Shown: piece after piece, positions 35,459 to 43,834 of the stretch
Position numbering within the stretch: the stretch's first letter is position 1
Layout: every line of letters starts with the position of its first letter
NCBI GenBank assembly: GCA_900543485.1
Contig: UQRM01000001.1
Location: 1-64,000, forward strand
Source: an uncultured Eubacterium sp.
GTDB taxonomy: Bacteria > Bacillota > Clostridia > Peptostreptococcales > Anaerovoracaceae
Length of the DNA: 64,000 bases
Reading direction: 5' to 3'
Translations under genes and position numbers: made by a program
The notes under the pieces: generated by a model
Databases searched by the model: none
Told to the model about the DNA's origin: nothing
What the model saw: only the letters and a program-made list of their open reading frames with translations

Positions 35459-36763
35459 ATGAAAAAGAGGATACATGTTATAACGATCTGCATCATCATG
35501 CTGCTGACCATGGCACCTGCGGCCGCATTTGCAGCGGATAATGATGCGGCAGTCAGCAATGCGGCAGACAGTGCCGTTGAAAGCCCGATAGCCAGTGACA
35601 TCGCGAGCGACACGACTATCAACGATACGGCAGCCGGTGACAAGGCAGCCGGTGACGCAGTATCAGCAAGCGCAACGTCGGCCGGTGACTGGACTTATGA
35701 CGCAAGAAAAGGCACGATAACGAATTCGGATGGCCTGACGCTGACCGTAAAGAACCTCGGCAACAACAAGCTCTGCATAGGCCGCCATAATGATCCCGGG
35801 GAAGTTACAGCCATCGATCTGACGGGAGAGATAAAAGAGGGCAACGGCAATATTTTCACCTTAACTGAGATCGACGACGAAGCATTTTATTATTGCACAA
35901 AGCTCGAATCCATAAAACTCCCGGACAGCGTGAAACACATCGGGTCGGGCGCATTTGCCCTCTGCACCGGTCTCCGATCCATAAATTTTCCGCATGATAT
36001 TGAGAACATCGAAGCATTGGCATTCGCTAACTGTCTTGCCCTCACGTCTGTCGAGTTTTCGTCCAGCGATGATATGGTTATATTAATCGGCGATAATGCT
36101 TTCGCCGGGTGCCGCAGTCTGAAAGCCATAATCGTCAATGCAAAACATCCGCCGCAGCTCGGTAAAGACGTATTTCTCTACCTCCCTGATAAATTCCGCA
36201 TCCAGGTACCCAGCCAATGGTTTGGAAAGTATATAACAGCTTCTTCATGGCAAGCTTACTCCTGCAGGATGACGACTCTCCCCATTTCATCCATGCTCGG
36301 TCCGATAGAGCACGACTATGAAGGCGGCAAATGCGCATGCGGAAGCCTTGACTCTGACTTCGTATGCAAGATAACGGAGGGCGCCGCAGGCACATGGCAT
36401 AAGGACGACAGTAATGGACTTTCATTTACTTCCAACGCTGCGTACGATACTTTCCTGAAAGTTCAGATAGACGGAAGGGATCTTGAGGGATCGTATTACA
36501 ATGTCAGCGAAGGCAGCACCATCGTTACGCTGAAAGCATCGTACCTTGATACGCTGCCGCCGGGGAAGCACACTATAGCTATCGTTTCCGAAGTGGGAAC
36601 GGCGACTGCCGGGTTCACGATAAATGAAGCGGCGGCCGACAGAGCGGTGCCTACCGGAGATAACAGCAATATCGCCATCTGGGCGGCGCTGGCAGGATTT
36701 GCGTCTCTGGGAGCAGTGATATCAGTATCCTGCGGAAGAAAGCGCGGAAAGAGCAGCAGATAA
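35459..36763 (+). CDS. BspA-like leucine-rich repeat surface protein with C-terminal membrane anchor
   Basis: A 434-residue exported protein. It has a signal peptide (MKKRIHVITICIIMLLTMAPAAAFAADN) and an Asp/Ala/Ser-rich linker to about residue 75. Several LRR_5/BspA-type repeats run from about 110 to 230 (LTEIDDEAFYYCTKLESIKLPDSV, IGSGAFALCTGLRSI, IGDNAFAGCRSLKAI), and a beta-rich region follows. The C-terminus reads VPTGDNSN, then a hydrophobic helix and RKRGKSSR, like a variant sortase or membrane-anchor signal in which the usual LPxTG is reduced to PTGD. Such proteins often mediate adhesion. AAGGAG stands 7 bases before the ATG, and a terminator follows at 36787. Confidence 0.82.
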   Translation: MKKRIHVITICIIMLLTMAPAAAFAADNDAAVSNAADSAVESPIASDIASDTTINDTAAGDKAAGDAVSASATSAGDWTYDARKGTITNSDGLTLTVKNLGNNKLCIGRHNDPGEVTAIDLTGEIKEGNGNIFTLTEIDDEAFYYCTKLESIKLPDSVKHIGSGAFALCTGLRSINFPHDIENIEALAFANCLALTSVEFSSSDDMVILIGDNAFAGCRSLKAIIVNAKHPPQLGKDVFLYLPDKFRIQVPSQWFGKYITASSWQAYSCRMTTLPISSMLGPIEHDYEGGKCACGSLDSDFVCKITEGAAGTWHKDDSNGLSFTSNAAYDTFLKVQIDGRDLEGSYYNVSEGSTIVTLKASYLDTLPPGKHTIAIVSEVGTATAGFTINEAAADRAVPTGDNSNIAIWAALAGFASLGAVISVSCGRKRGKSSR

Positions 36764-36786
36764 ATTCGTCCGGTACTGACGTTATG

Positions 36787-36826
36787 AGACGAGCGCCATC
36801 GGCAGCAGATGCGCTCGTCTTTCTTC
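36787..36826 (+). terminator. Rho-independent terminator of the surface-protein gene
   Basis: AGACGAGCGC (36787-36796) pairs with GCGCTCGTCT (36811-36820) around a 14-base loop and is followed by TTCTTCTTTTTT. It ends the upstream gene before the aromatic operon promoter. Confidence 0.9.
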
Positions 36827-36876
36827 TTTTTTGTCCGATCGTATTTTGAAATTTATGTAAAGTTTCGCAAAATCCC

Positions 36877-36905
36877 TTTACATGTCTTTTTTAAAGTGGT
36901 AGAAT
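36877..36905 (+). promoter_or_regulatory. Sigma-A promoter of the aromatic amino acid operon
   Basis: TTTACA (36877-36882) and TAGAAT (36900-36905) are exactly 17 bases apart. Transcription would start near 36912, about 26 bases before the leader peptide ATG. Confidence 0.75.
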
Positions 36906-36937
36906 CGTAGCAAATATTTTTTTTAGAGGGTTTGACT

Positions 36938-37024
36938 ATGTTGATCAGAATGTTCGCAGCTGAATATTTTTACTTTTACTTTACTTTCTTTAGAGGTAAG
37001 GTGAATTTCGCTGCGACGAGATAG
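36938..37024 (+). CDS. Phe/Tyr-rich leader peptide (28 residues)
   Basis: AGAGGG at 36925-36930 is followed 7 bases later by ATG and 28 codons ending TAG at 37022-37024. The peptide begins MLIRMFAAE and then reads YFYFYFTFF, eight Tyr or Phe codons in nine, before RGKVNFAATR. Shortage of charged tRNA-Phe or tRNA-Tyr would stall the ribosome on this run, as in the pheL leader of enterobacteria. The operon that follows makes exactly these two amino acids. It is too short for routine gene finding and is supported by the surrounding attenuator structures. Confidence 0.88.
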   Translation: MLIRMFAAEYFYFYFTFFRGKVNFAATR

Positions 37025-37094
37025 CTGGTCAAAACTAACAGAAAACTTAGTTTCGAAAGGCTTCCGCGGGTGAAATTCATCCGCGGATTTTTTT
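36954..37094 (+). promoter_or_regulatory. Three-state transcription attenuator of the aro-tyr-phe operon
   Basis: Segment 1 TCGCAGC (36954-36960) can pair with segment 2 GCTGCGA (37010-37016). Segment 2 also contains GGTGAATTTC (37000-37009), which pairs over 10 positions with segment 3 GAAATTCATC (37072-37081, one G-T pair). Segments 3 and 4 make the terminator: TCCGCGG (37063-37069) with CCGCGGA (37081-37087), extendable inward, then seven T (37088-37094). A small perfect hairpin, AAACTAA/TTAGTTT (37032-37053), lies between. Pairings 1:2 with 3:4, and 2:3, are mutually exclusive. The stalling codons at 36965-36991 lie between segments 1 and 2, as in trp-type attenuators. Confidence 0.87.
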
Positions 37095-37241
37095 ATGACA
37101 AAGCCTGTCGCCGCAAGGATCGGCGCTCCGGCTTCGTCGCAGCTTTCCGCCAACGCGCGCAGGCGAAAGCTGAGCATGACCCGATAATATTCACCCGAAA
37201 AGTCATCAGAAAAAATCAGGAAAAGAAAGAAGGAAAAAAAA

Positions 37242-38252
37242 ATGATTGTTGTATTAAAGGATAATCCGGATCAAAAACAACTGGACAATTTGGTTTCATG
37301 GCTGAAAAGCATGGGGCTTGATATCCACTTCAGCAAAGGAGAAACGGCTACCATAATGGGCCTCATCGGCGATACGTCGACTGTCGACATCGACCTCATC
37401 AACTCTCTGGATATCGTCGATACGGTAAAGCGTGTCCAGGAGCCGTATAAGAACGTCAACAGGAAATTCCACCCGGAAGATACGGTCGTTGAGATAACCG
37501 ACGATGTAAAGATAGGCGGCGGTAATTTCCAGGTCATCGCAGGCCCCTGCTCCGTCGAGTCAGAGGAGCAGGTATGCCTGGTGGCCCGCGAAGTGAAGAA
37601 AGCCGGAGCAGGACTTTACAGAGGCGGCGCCTTCAAGCCCCGTACTTCACCTTACGCCTTCCAGGGAATGAGAGACGAAGGTATCAAGCTGTTGCTGGAG
37701 GCCAAGGAGCAGTCAGGGATGCCTATCGTCACCGAAGTAATGGACATTTCCCATCTTCCTCTCTTCGAAAACGTAGATGTGATACAAGTAGGCGCCAGGA
37801 ATATGCAGAACTTCGAGCTGCTCAAAGAACTGGGCCGTATCGACAAGCCTATCCTCCTCAAGCGCGGCCTTTCCAGCACCCTTCAGGAATTGCTGATGAG
37901 CGCCGAATACATCATGGCGGGCGGAAATGAGCGCGTGATACTCTGTGAACGAGGGATAAGAACTTTCGAGACAGCCACCAGAAACACCCTGGATCTTTCG
38001 GCCGTACCGCTCCTCAAGACCATGACCCACCTTCCCGTCATAGTGGATCCGAGCCACGCCACAGGGATATCCGGCCTGGTGAAACCGATGGCCATGGCAG
38101 CGACGGCAGCCGGAGCCGATGGACTTATGATCGAAGTCCACAATGATCCGTCTTCTGCCCTGTGCGACGGGGCTCAATCACTGACGCCCGAGGCTTTCGC
38201 GGACGTTATGAGGTCCATCGAGCAGATAAGGCCTTACGCCTACAGAGGATAG
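37242..38252 (+). CDS. aroF: 3-deoxy-7-phosphoheptulonate (DAHP) synthase
   Basis: First enzyme of the shikimate pathway: phosphoenolpyruvate plus erythrose 4-phosphate to DAHP. The 336-residue protein is the type I-beta form with an N-terminal ferredoxin/ACT-like domain (residues 1-70, MIVVLKDNPDQKQLDNLV), known in relatives as the site of Tyr/Phe feedback inhibition. The barrel follows with QVIAGPCSVESEEQV, FKPRTSPYAFQG, LLKRGLSSTLQE and IVDPSHATG. Ribosome binding site AAGGAAA. It is the first structural gene, 147 bases after the attenuator terminator. The paralogue label (aroF, aroG, aroA(f)) is by convention only. Confidence 0.94.
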   Translation: MIVVLKDNPDQKQLDNLVSWLKSMGLDIHFSKGETATIMGLIGDTSTVDIDLINSLDIVDTVKRVQEPYKNVNRKFHPEDTVVEITDDVKIGGGNFQVIAGPCSVESEEQVCLVAREVKKAGAGLYRGGAFKPRTSPYAFQGMRDEGIKLLLEAKEQSGMPIVTEVMDISHLPLFENVDVIQVGARNMQNFELLKELGRIDKPILLKRGLSSTLQELLMSAEYIMAGGNERVILCERGIRTFETATRNTLDLSAVPLLKTMTHLPVIVDPSHATGISGLVKPMAMAATAAGADGLMIEVHNDPSSALCDGAQSLTPEAFADVMRSIEQIRPYAYRG

Positions 38253-38261
38253 GTGATTACC

Positions 38262-39101
38262 ATGGAGATAGGGATAGCGGGCCTGGGTCTCATCGGAGGC
38301 TCCCTGGCCAAAGCCATAAGTCAAAATACCGACAACACTGTATACGGATATGACATATCCGATCAGGTAGTCAAAAAAGCCGTGCTGGTAGACGCCATCG
38401 AACAGCCCTTGAACGACAAGCTTCTGACTCAATGCGATATCGTTATCGTGGCTCTTTACCCAGGCGATACCATAGATTATGTGACTGAGAACGCCGACCT
38501 TTTCAAGCCGGGCGCCATCGTCGTCGACTGCTGCGGTGTAAAAAAGCCGGTTTGCGACAAGCTGATACCACTGGCTGAAGAGAAAGGGTTCCTTTTCGTC
38601 GGCGGCCATCCCATGGCCGGCCTGGAGCACTCAGGCTTTACATATGCAAAAAAGTCACTGTTCAACAATGCGTCGATGATCTTTACCGCCACCAAAGGAC
38701 CCATCGAAAGCATGAGCAGGCTGAAGGCTCTTTTCACTTCCATCGGTTTCACAAATATCGAGATAACCACGCCGGAGGAACATGACAGACGGATAGCTTT
38801 CACATCGCAGCTGGCTCACGTAGTTTCCAACGCCTATATAAAGAGCCCGACGGCGCAGCGGCACGAAGGGTTTTCCGCAGGCAGCTACAAGGATCTTACC
38901 AGAGTGGCCAAGCTCAATGAGGATATGTGGACCGAATTGTTTCTGGAAAATCCGGACAATCTGGTAAGCGAAATCGATACACTGATGGAAAACCTGAAGC
39001 TCTACAGGAACGCTATAGCCTCAGGTGACAGCGAGACGCTGCGGGCTCTGCTTAAAGACGGAAGGGAAAAGAAGGCTCTCATAGACGGAGAGATCTTCTA
39101 G
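38262..39101 (+). CDS. tyrA: Prephenate dehydrogenase
   Basis: Converts prephenate to 4-hydroxyphenylpyruvate with NAD+, the committed step to tyrosine. The 279-residue protein begins with the Rossmann motif EIGIAGLGLIGGSLAKAI and contains GGHPMAGLEHSGF, the TyrA signature with the catalytic histidine, and HDRRIAFTSQLAHVVSNAY. It lacks a fused chorismate mutase or C-terminal ACT domain. The ATG at 38262 is preceded by AGGTGA; a GTG at 38253, immediately after the aroF stop, is a less likely alternative. Confidence 0.93.
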   Translation: MEIGIAGLGLIGGSLAKAISQNTDNTVYGYDISDQVVKKAVLVDAIEQPLNDKLLTQCDIVIVALYPGDTIDYVTENADLFKPGAIVVDCCGVKKPVCDKLIPLAEEKGFLFVGGHPMAGLEHSGFTYAKKSLFNNASMIFTATKGPIESMSRLKALFTSIGFTNIEITTPEEHDRRIAFTSQLAHVVSNAYIKSPTAQRHEGFSAGSYKDLTRVAKLNEDMWTELFLENPDNLVSEIDTLMENLKLYRNAIASGDSETLRALLKDGREKKALIDGEIF

Positions 39102-39160
39102 GGCAGATCCCGCCCGCGGCTGCCAGACAGCCGCAGGCAGCGATACGAAAGGATGGAGAA

Positions 39161-40270
39161 ATGATAAAAATTACCGTTTCCGCTTCAAAGGAGTACGACG
39201 TAGTCATGGAAAGGGGCGCCCTGTCCGGCATCCCGGCTCTGATGGAAGAAGCCGGGATAATTCCCGGGAAGAAGCTCTGTATAGTGGCCGATGAAACTAC
39301 CAACAGGCTTTTCGGCGGTGAGAGCTGCGACCTGTGGCAGGCTCTGGCCGGAGCAGGATTCGACATGTACAGGTATGTCTTCGAAGGCGGCGAAAAAAGC
39401 AAAACCATGAACACCATAACAGGCCTCCTCAACTACCTGGCCGACAACAGATTTTCCAGAAGCGATATGCTCATCGCCCTGGGTGGAGGTATCGTCGGCG
39501 ATGTGACAGGCTTTGCCGCCGCCTCCTTCCTTCGGGGAGTGGACTACATCCAGATACCGACGACGCTGCTGGCCATCGTGGATTCATCGGTAGGCGGCAA
39601 GACCGGTGTCAATCTCAATGCCGGTAAAAATCTGGCAGGAGCCTTCTGGCAGCCATCGCTGGTGGTCTTCGACCCTTACGTGCTGGATACCTTGTCCTAC
39701 GACGCCATGTTGGACGGCATCGCTGAAGCTGTAAAGGCAGGCTTCATCGGCGACAGAGCCATAATAGATGAGATAAATGCGCTCACTTCAGCCGCTGACA
39801 GCGATTTCCTGACGGAGATCGCCGCACGGGCTGTGGAAGTAAAACGGATCGTGGTAGAAGAGGACGAGCGTGACACCGGAAGCAGGCAGCTTCTCAACTT
39901 CGGCCATACCCTGGCTCACGCCATCGAAAAGCTCAGCGATTACCGGATAAGCCACGGGCACGCTGTGGCCATGGGGATGGTCATCGTCTCGTCCGCAGCC
40001 GATGCGCTGGAATGGAGCGAAGAATCGTGTTCAGACAGTATATGGACTATACTCACAAGATTCAAATTCCCTCTTGACTGTCCATATAGCGCCAGGGAAC
40101 TGACAAGAGCCGCCCTGGCTGATAAGAAGATCCGCGGCAATGAAATAACTCTCGTCATACCCCGGATCGTAGGAAAATGCCGCTTGAAAACCATACCTAC
40201 AGATCAGCTCGAGGGATTCATCTCCTGCGGCATACAGCAACTGGAGCAATTGAAAGGAAAGGACATATGA
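39161..40270 (+). CDS. aroB: 3-dehydroquinate synthase
   Basis: Turns DAHP into 3-dehydroquinate using NAD+ and a divalent metal. The 369-residue protein has the family motifs ALGGGIVGDVTGFAAASFLRG, PTTLLAIVDSSVGGKTGVN, and the metal ligands in LLNFGHTLAHAIE and ISHGHAVAMGM. AAAGGATGGAGAA precedes the ATG. Its last bases overlap aroA as ATGA, so translation of the two is coupled. Normal length, no anomalies. Confidence 0.96.
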   Translation: MIKITVSASKEYDVVMERGALSGIPALMEEAGIIPGKKLCIVADETTNRLFGGESCDLWQALAGAGFDMYRYVFEGGEKSKTMNTITGLLNYLADNRFSRSDMLIALGGGIVGDVTGFAAASFLRGVDYIQIPTTLLAIVDSSVGGKTGVNLNAGKNLAGAFWQPSLVVFDPYVLDTLSYDAMLDGIAEAVKAGFIGDRAIIDEINALTSAADSDFLTEIAARAVEVKRIVVEEDERDTGSRQLLNFGHTLAHAIEKLSDYRISHGHAVAMGMVIVSSAADALEWSEESCSDSIWTILTRFKFPLDCPYSARELTRAALADKKIRGNEITLVIPRIVGKCRLKTIPTDQLEGFISCGIQQLEQLKGKDI

Positions 40271-41529
40271 ATGTAAAGATCAATCCCGGAAAACTGACAG
40301 GAACACTGCAGGCGCCTCTTTCCAAATCCCATGCTCACCGCTTCCTCATCGCTCAGAAGCTGGCCCGCCTTCAAGGAAACGGCAATGAATCCGCCTCCGA
40401 CGTCCCCTCTTTTTCTCAGGACATCGAGGCTACGAAAAACTGTCTTGTCCAGCTGGATAAGAAGAAGCCTTTCCTGGACTGTTGGGAAAGCGGCTCTACC
40501 CTGAGATTCATGCTCCCGGTAGCCATGGCTCTTAAAAAGGAAGCTGTGTTCCTTGGAACAGGCCAGCTTCCCTACAGGCCCATCTCCCCTCTCAAAGAGG
40601 AGATGGAGCTCCATGGATGCAGCTTTACCATGAAAAACAGTCCACCCAAAGCCGGAAACAGACACATGGAGATATGTACCGTGCGGGGGCGCCTGACATC
40701 AGGCAGTTATCGTCTCGCAGGCAATATAAGCTCTCAGTTCATAACAGGGCTGCTGATGGCTCTCCCCTTGCTGGACGGGGACAGCAAACTCGAGCTGACT
40801 ACCGCCCTGGAATCGGCCGGCTACGTGGATCTGACGCTGGACGTGCTGAGAGACTTCGGTATAAAAGTGAACATCGAGACATCGCCCCAGGGCTTTTACA
40901 TATATGAGATCCCCGGGAACCAACAGTACATAGAGCCTGCCAGGACGACCATACAATGCGACTGGTCCAACGCTGCCTTTTGGCTGGCCTGCGGAGCCTT
41001 GGGCGGAGATATCACCCTCACCGGGCTGGAGCTTTCATCTTCCCAGCGCGACAAGCAGATCGTCCATATCCTGGAAGAGATGGGCGCTCACATAACAATC
41101 GGCGATATATCTATCCGATGCCATGGGGCCAGCCTCCTTCCAGCGGAAGTCGACGTGTCTCAGATCCCTGATCTGGTTCCCGTCCTGGCAGCGATCATGT
41201 CTCTCGCCGACGGGACTTCGATGATATCCAACGCGGAACGCCTCCGGTTAAAAGAATCCGACAGGCTCCGCACTGTCTTCGATTTCCTTTCGCGGCTTGG
41301 CGCCGATATAACTGACGGCGGCTCAGGGCTTTCCATCACAGGACAGCCCTCCCTCAGCGGAGGCACCGTATACGGCCACAATGACCATCGCATCGTGATG
41401 GCGGCCGCTGTGGCATCCTGCGGCTGTAATGCTCCTGTGATCATCAGAGGCGCCGATGCTGTCGCCAAATCTTATCCTGAGTTTTTCGACGATTTTACCG
41501 CTTTGGGCGGTAATGTACAGGAGGTGTGA
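40267..41529 (+). CDS. aroA: 5-enolpyruvylshikimate-3-phosphate (EPSP) synthase
   Basis: Joins shikimate 3-phosphate with phosphoenolpyruvate. The 420-residue protein shows PLSKSHAHRFLIA at the start, WESGSTLRFMLPVA, the active-site SDRLRTVFDFLSRLGADI region with KESD, and GHNDHRIVMAAAVA near the end. The start overlaps aroB by ATGA, which excludes longer in-frame versions. The otherwise conserved LGTAGTxxR-type loop of class I enzymes is altered (WESGSTLRF), so sensitivity to glyphosate-like inhibitors cannot be assumed. Confidence 0.93.
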   Translation: MNVKINPGKLTGTLQAPLSKSHAHRFLIAQKLARLQGNGNESASDVPSFSQDIEATKNCLVQLDKKKPFLDCWESGSTLRFMLPVAMALKKEAVFLGTGQLPYRPISPLKEEMELHGCSFTMKNSPPKAGNRHMEICTVRGRLTSGSYRLAGNISSQFITGLLMALPLLDGDSKLELTTALESAGYVDLTLDVLRDFGIKVNIETSPQGFYIYEIPGNQQYIEPARTTIQCDWSNAAFWLACGALGGDITLTGLELSSSQRDKQIVHILEEMGAHITIGDISIRCHGASLLPAEVDVSQIPDLVPVLAAIMSLADGTSMISNAERLRLKESDRLRTVFDFLSRLGADITDGGSGLSITGQPSLSGGTVYGHNDHRIVMAAAVASCGCNAPVIIRGADAVAKSYPEFFDDFTALGGNVQEV

Positions 41530-41531
41530 CA

Positions 41532-42686
41532 ATGATATCCACCATAGGAAAAAACGTCCGGATATCCGTATGGGGCGGATCTCACGAGCCGGCCATCGGT
41601 GTCGATATCACCGGTATCCCTATAGGGACTGAAATAGATATGGATAAACTGACGGCCTTTCTAAGGAGGCGCGCTCCCGGCAACAGCATTTTCGCCACCA
41701 GGCGGAAAGAGCCGGATATCCCGCTGCCTCTGTCGGGACTGGAACCCTGCAGCATCCATCGGTCAGATGCCGTTCAGTCAGATACCGTACCGAACGGCGA
41801 TCCGTCAGGTAAAAGGATGATAGTCACCGATAACACTATTTCCCTGGAAATACGAAACACCGATACACGCTCTGCCGATTACAGAGCTCTGAGGACCGTG
41901 CCTCGCCCCGGACATGCTGATTACACGGCCCGGCTCCGATACGGCGACAGCCTCAACATGGCCGGCGGAGGGCCTTTTTCCGCCAGGATGACTGCTCCTC
42001 TCTGCATCGCGGGAGGCATAGCCATGCAAATACTGGAACGACAGGGCATCACCATAGGCGGTCACATATATTCGATCGCCGATGCCAGAGACGAGCCTTT
42101 CGACCCGACAGCTGTAAACGCCGGTCTGCTGAACGATTTGAAGACGAAAGATATGGCAGTGATTTCCCGGAGTGCCAAACTGGAAATGCAGAAACGGATA
42201 TGGCTTGCCATGGAGGACAGAGACTCAGTAGGCGGCGTTGTCGAAGTCTGCGGCCTCAACATCCCTGCGGGTATCGGCGGCGCCATGTATGACGGACTGG
42301 AAAGCACATTGGCACCTCTTTTCTTCGGTATCCCTGCCGTCAAAGGAGTCGAGTTCGGTGCCGGATTTGCCGCCACATTGCTGCGGGGATCACAGAATAA
42401 CGACGCCTTTTACTACGAAGGCGATACTGTGAAAACCAGGACCAACAACCATGGCGGGATCCTGGGCGGCATAACCACGGGAATGCCACTCATAGCCAGA
42501 CTGGCTTTCAAGCCGACGCCTTCCATCGCAAAGGAGCAGGCTTCGGTGGATCTATATAGAAAGGAAAATACGACCCTCAGGGTGAAGGGCAGACATGACC
42601 CATGCGTGGTGACGCGTGCCGTTCCTATCGCGGAGGCAGCTATGGCCCTGGGACTTTTAGATTGTATCATGGAGGTAAAACGATGA
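41532..42686 (+). CDS. aroC: Chorismate synthase
   Basis: Makes chorismate from EPSP with reduced FMN. The 384-residue protein starts SVWGGSHEPAIGVDITGIP, a recognisable variant of the usual TWGESHG motif, and keeps RPGHADY(T), GGGPFSARMT and the C-terminal GRHDPCVVTRAVPIAEAAMAL. GGAGGTG lies 6 bases before the ATG at 41532. It overlaps pheA by ATGA. Confidence 0.94.
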   Translation: MISTIGKNVRISVWGGSHEPAIGVDITGIPIGTEIDMDKLTAFLRRRAPGNSIFATRRKEPDIPLPLSGLEPCSIHRSDAVQSDTVPNGDPSGKRMIVTDNTISLEIRNTDTRSADYRALRTVPRPGHADYTARLRYGDSLNMAGGGPFSARMTAPLCIAGGIAMQILERQGITIGGHIYSIADARDEPFDPTAVNAGLLNDLKTKDMAVISRSAKLEMQKRIWLAMEDRDSVGGVVEVCGLNIPAGIGGAMYDGLESTLAPLFFGIPAVKGVEFGAGFAATLLRGSQNNDAFYYEGDTVKTRTNNHGGILGGITTGMPLIARLAFKPTPSIAKEQASVDLYRKENTTLRVKGRHDPCVVTRAVPIAEAAMALGLLDCIMEVKR

Positions 42687-43834
42687 CAGACAAAAATTTA
42701 GAACAGATGCGACAGGATATTGACAAGATCGATTCTCAGATAACCGATTTGTTCAGGACTCGCATGGAAACTTCGCTGGAAATAGCCAAGTATAAGAAGG
42801 AGCACCAGATCCCGGTCCTCAACGACAACAGGGAGAAGGAAGTGCTCCACAAAGTCTCCGAGCAGATAGGCGAGCCTTTTGACGGATATGCCAGACTGCT
42901 GTTCAACACTATTTTCGATGCCAGCAGATCGTGTCAAAACAACTTTCTGGCAAGAAGATCAGACCTGGCTGAAAGGATAGCGGCAGCCCTCGAACATACG
43001 CCGAAGCTCTTTCCAAAAAAAGCTGTCGTGGCATGCCAGGGCGTCGCAGGCTCTCACTCGCAGGCGGCCTGCGAAAAGCTTTTCGAAGTTCCCAGCGTGA
43101 TGTTCTTCAACAGCTTCGAAGGGGTTTTCAACGCCGTCGAAAAAGGACTGTGCCAGTACGGCATCCTCCCTATCGAAAACAGCTCCTACGGTTCTGTCGG
43201 CACCGTATACGACTTGATGCAGAATTACAATTTCCATATCGCAAGAAGCATCAGACTGAGGATAACCCACAATCTGATGGCCAAGGCCGGAACCAAGCTG
43301 TCGGACGTAAAGGAGATCTTCTCCCACGAACAGGCTATCGGCCAATGCGGCGAATTCCTCAAGACCTTGAAGGATGTCAAGGTGACTGTTTGTGAAAATA
43401 CAGCGCTGGCAGCTAAAATGGTAGCCGAAAGCGGCCGGAACGATGTGGCGGCGATCTCTTCCAAAGAGTGCCTGGAGCTTTACGGCCTGGAGCTCCTCAA
43501 AAAACACATCCAGATAAGTGACAACAATTATACACGCTTTATCTGCATTTCCAAGAACATGGAGATCTACCCAGGCTCCAACAAAATCAGTCTGATCCTG
43601 TCACTGCCACATGTACCTCGTTCCCTTTACCACACCATCGCCAAGTTCGCGGCTCTCGGCATCAACCTGACCAAGCTGGAATCACGGCCTATACCTGGCA
43701 GCGACTTTGAGTTCATGTTTTACTTCGACCTGGAGGCGTCGGTCTATTCCCAGGAACTGATAAATCTGCTGAGCGAACTGGAAAATCAGCCTGAGACATT
43801 CGTATTCCTGGGCTGTTACACGGAGCTGATATGA
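42683..43834 (+). CDS. pheA: Bifunctional chorismate mutase / prephenate dehydratase
   Basis: Produces prephenate and then phenylpyruvate for phenylalanine. Residues 1-85 are an AroQ-type chorismate mutase (RQDIDKIDSQITDLFRTRME, IAKYKKE). Residues about 110-290 are the dehydratase (ACQGVAGSHSQAACEKLF, YGILPIENSSYGSVGTVYDL). The C-terminal ACT domain carries LTKLESRPIPGSDFEFMFYFDLE, where ESRP binds phenylalanine for feedback inhibition. Length 383 is normal. It overlaps aroC (ATGA) upstream and aroE-aroK downstream. Confidence 0.95.
   Translation: MTDKNLEQMRQDIDKIDSQITDLFRTRMETSLEIAKYKKEHQIPVLNDNREKEVLHKVSEQIGEPFDGYARLLFNTIFDASRSCQNNFLARRSDLAERIAAALEHTPKLFPKKAVVACQGVAGSHSQAACEKLFEVPSVMFFNSFEGVFNAVEKGLCQYGILPIENSSYGSVGTVYDLMQNYNFHIARSIRLRITHNLMAKAGTKLSDVKEIFSHEQAIGQCGEFLKTLKDVKVTVCENTALAAKMVAESGRNDVAAISSKECLELYGLELLKKHIQISDNNYTRFICISKNMEIYPGSNKISLILSLPHVPRSLYHTIAKFAALGINLTKLESRPIPGSDFEFMFYFDLEASVYSQELINLLSELENQPETFVFLGCYTELI

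Noticed and set aside
36877..37241. T-box riboswitch ahead of the aromatic operon
   Set aside because: No T-box sequence or specifier-loop architecture was visible, while a Phe/Tyr leader peptide and competing stems explain the region.
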